Shown here: piece by piece, positions 5,120-5,288 of the stretch
How positions within the stretch are numbered: the stretch's first letter is position 1
Layout of the letters: each line of letters begins with the position of its first letter
Source: Alphaproteobacteria bacterium
GTDB taxonomy: Bacteria > Pseudomonadota > Alphaproteobacteria > ATCC43930 > CGMCC-115725
Direction of reading: 5' to 3'
Length of the DNA: 5,288 nucleotides
Assembly: GCA_030039775.1 (NCBI GenBank)
Contig: JASHUX010000105.1
Location: 1 to 5,288 of the forward strand
Notes under the pieces: model-generated
Databases searched by the model: none
What the model saw: the letters and a program-made list of their open reading frames with translations, nothing else
What the model was told of the DNA's origin: nothing
Made by a program: the position numbers and the translations under genes

Positions 5120-5288
5120 ATGGCCGACAGCAAAGCCCTCGCGCTCGACTATCTGCGACTCTTGGAGAAGGGCGATTTCGACGCCGCCTTTGCCAAGTTC
5201 GCGCCGGACGCCAAAGTCACGGTGATGGGCCGTACCAGCGCGGCCGCCGATTTCTTCAAGGTGGTGCGCGAATTCCGGGGCAACGTCG
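5120..5288 (+). CDS. NTF2 / SnoaL-like family protein (partial, N-terminal 56 residues)
   Basis: The reading frame opens with ATG and stays open for 56 complete codons to the right edge. It begins with a helix, ALALDYLRLLEKGDFDAAFAKFAPDAKVTV (residues 6-35), the usual opening of SnoaL-like/ketosteroid-isomerase-like NTF2-fold proteins (a helix, then GDFDAAF, then the first strand after APDA). The second half, including any active-site residues, is outside the window, so enzyme and binding-protein roles cannot be separated. A good ribosome binding site precedes it. It is divergent from the dehydrogenase. It differs clearly from the SnoaL-like gene at 1349, so it is not a recent duplicate. Its fold is the same, so the window holds two NTF2-like genes. 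Confidence 0.8.
   Translation, partial: MADSKALALDYLRLLEKGDFDAAFAKFAPDAKVTVMGRTSAAADFFKVVREFRGNV

Noticed and set aside
1..5288. tRNA, rRNA, CRISPR, insertion sequence or phage signatures
   Set aside because: No spaced direct repeats, transposase motifs, terminal inverted repeats with target duplications or tRNA-like cloverleaf were recognised on reading both strands. Weakly conserved small RNAs cannot be excluded without a search.

Overview
This 5.3 kb window comes from a GC-rich bacterial chromosome. It is probably a soil or environmental proteobacterium, but nothing here fixes the taxon: there is no rRNA, tRNA, phage or IS marker. It holds seven protein-coding genes, two cut by the window edges, packed tightly with gaps of 6 to about 100 nt. 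All look like accessory or secondary metabolism, or catabolism of small lipophilic esters, alcohols or aromatics. No regulator gene, RNA gene, CRISPR array or mobile element was seen.

Left block (minus strand, 1-1268): two tandem paralogous HSL-family (family IV) alpha/beta-hydrolases. The upstream gene is complete, with Ser-Asp-His triad and HGGG oxyanion motif. The downstream copy is cut by the left edge. They are 27 nt apart and about 61% identical over the 102 residues that can be compared.

Middle block (plus strand, 1349-2632): divergent from the hydrolases across an 80-nt gap. A SnoaL-like/NTF2-fold protein (GTG start preferred) is followed after 12 nt by a CmcJ/NvfI-family non-haem iron oxygenase. 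These two form a probable operon that ends 6 nt from the convergent neighbour.

Right block (minus strand, 2639-5017): an NAD(P)-dependent short-chain dehydrogenase with a complete catalytic tetrad. After 69 nt comes a 14-TM DHA2 (EmrB/QacA-like) MFS drug/metabolite exporter. The 69-nt gap holds two perfect 6-bp hairpins, and one arm could also pair with the exporter's Shine-Dalgarno region. Divergent from the dehydrogenase, a second NTF2/SnoaL-like gene starts at 5120 and runs off the right edge. The 102-nt gap between them carries a perfect 11-bp inverted repeat, the best operator candidate in the window.

Taken together (inference): ester hydrolases, an SDR, an iron oxygenase, two NTF2-fold proteins that could isomerise, cyclise or hydrate intermediates, and an exporter resemble a small-molecule modification or degradation module. 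The layout repeats a motif: twice, an NTF2-like gene sits back-to-back with an enzyme gene across a short gap containing an inverted repeat. The substrate cannot be read from the sequence.
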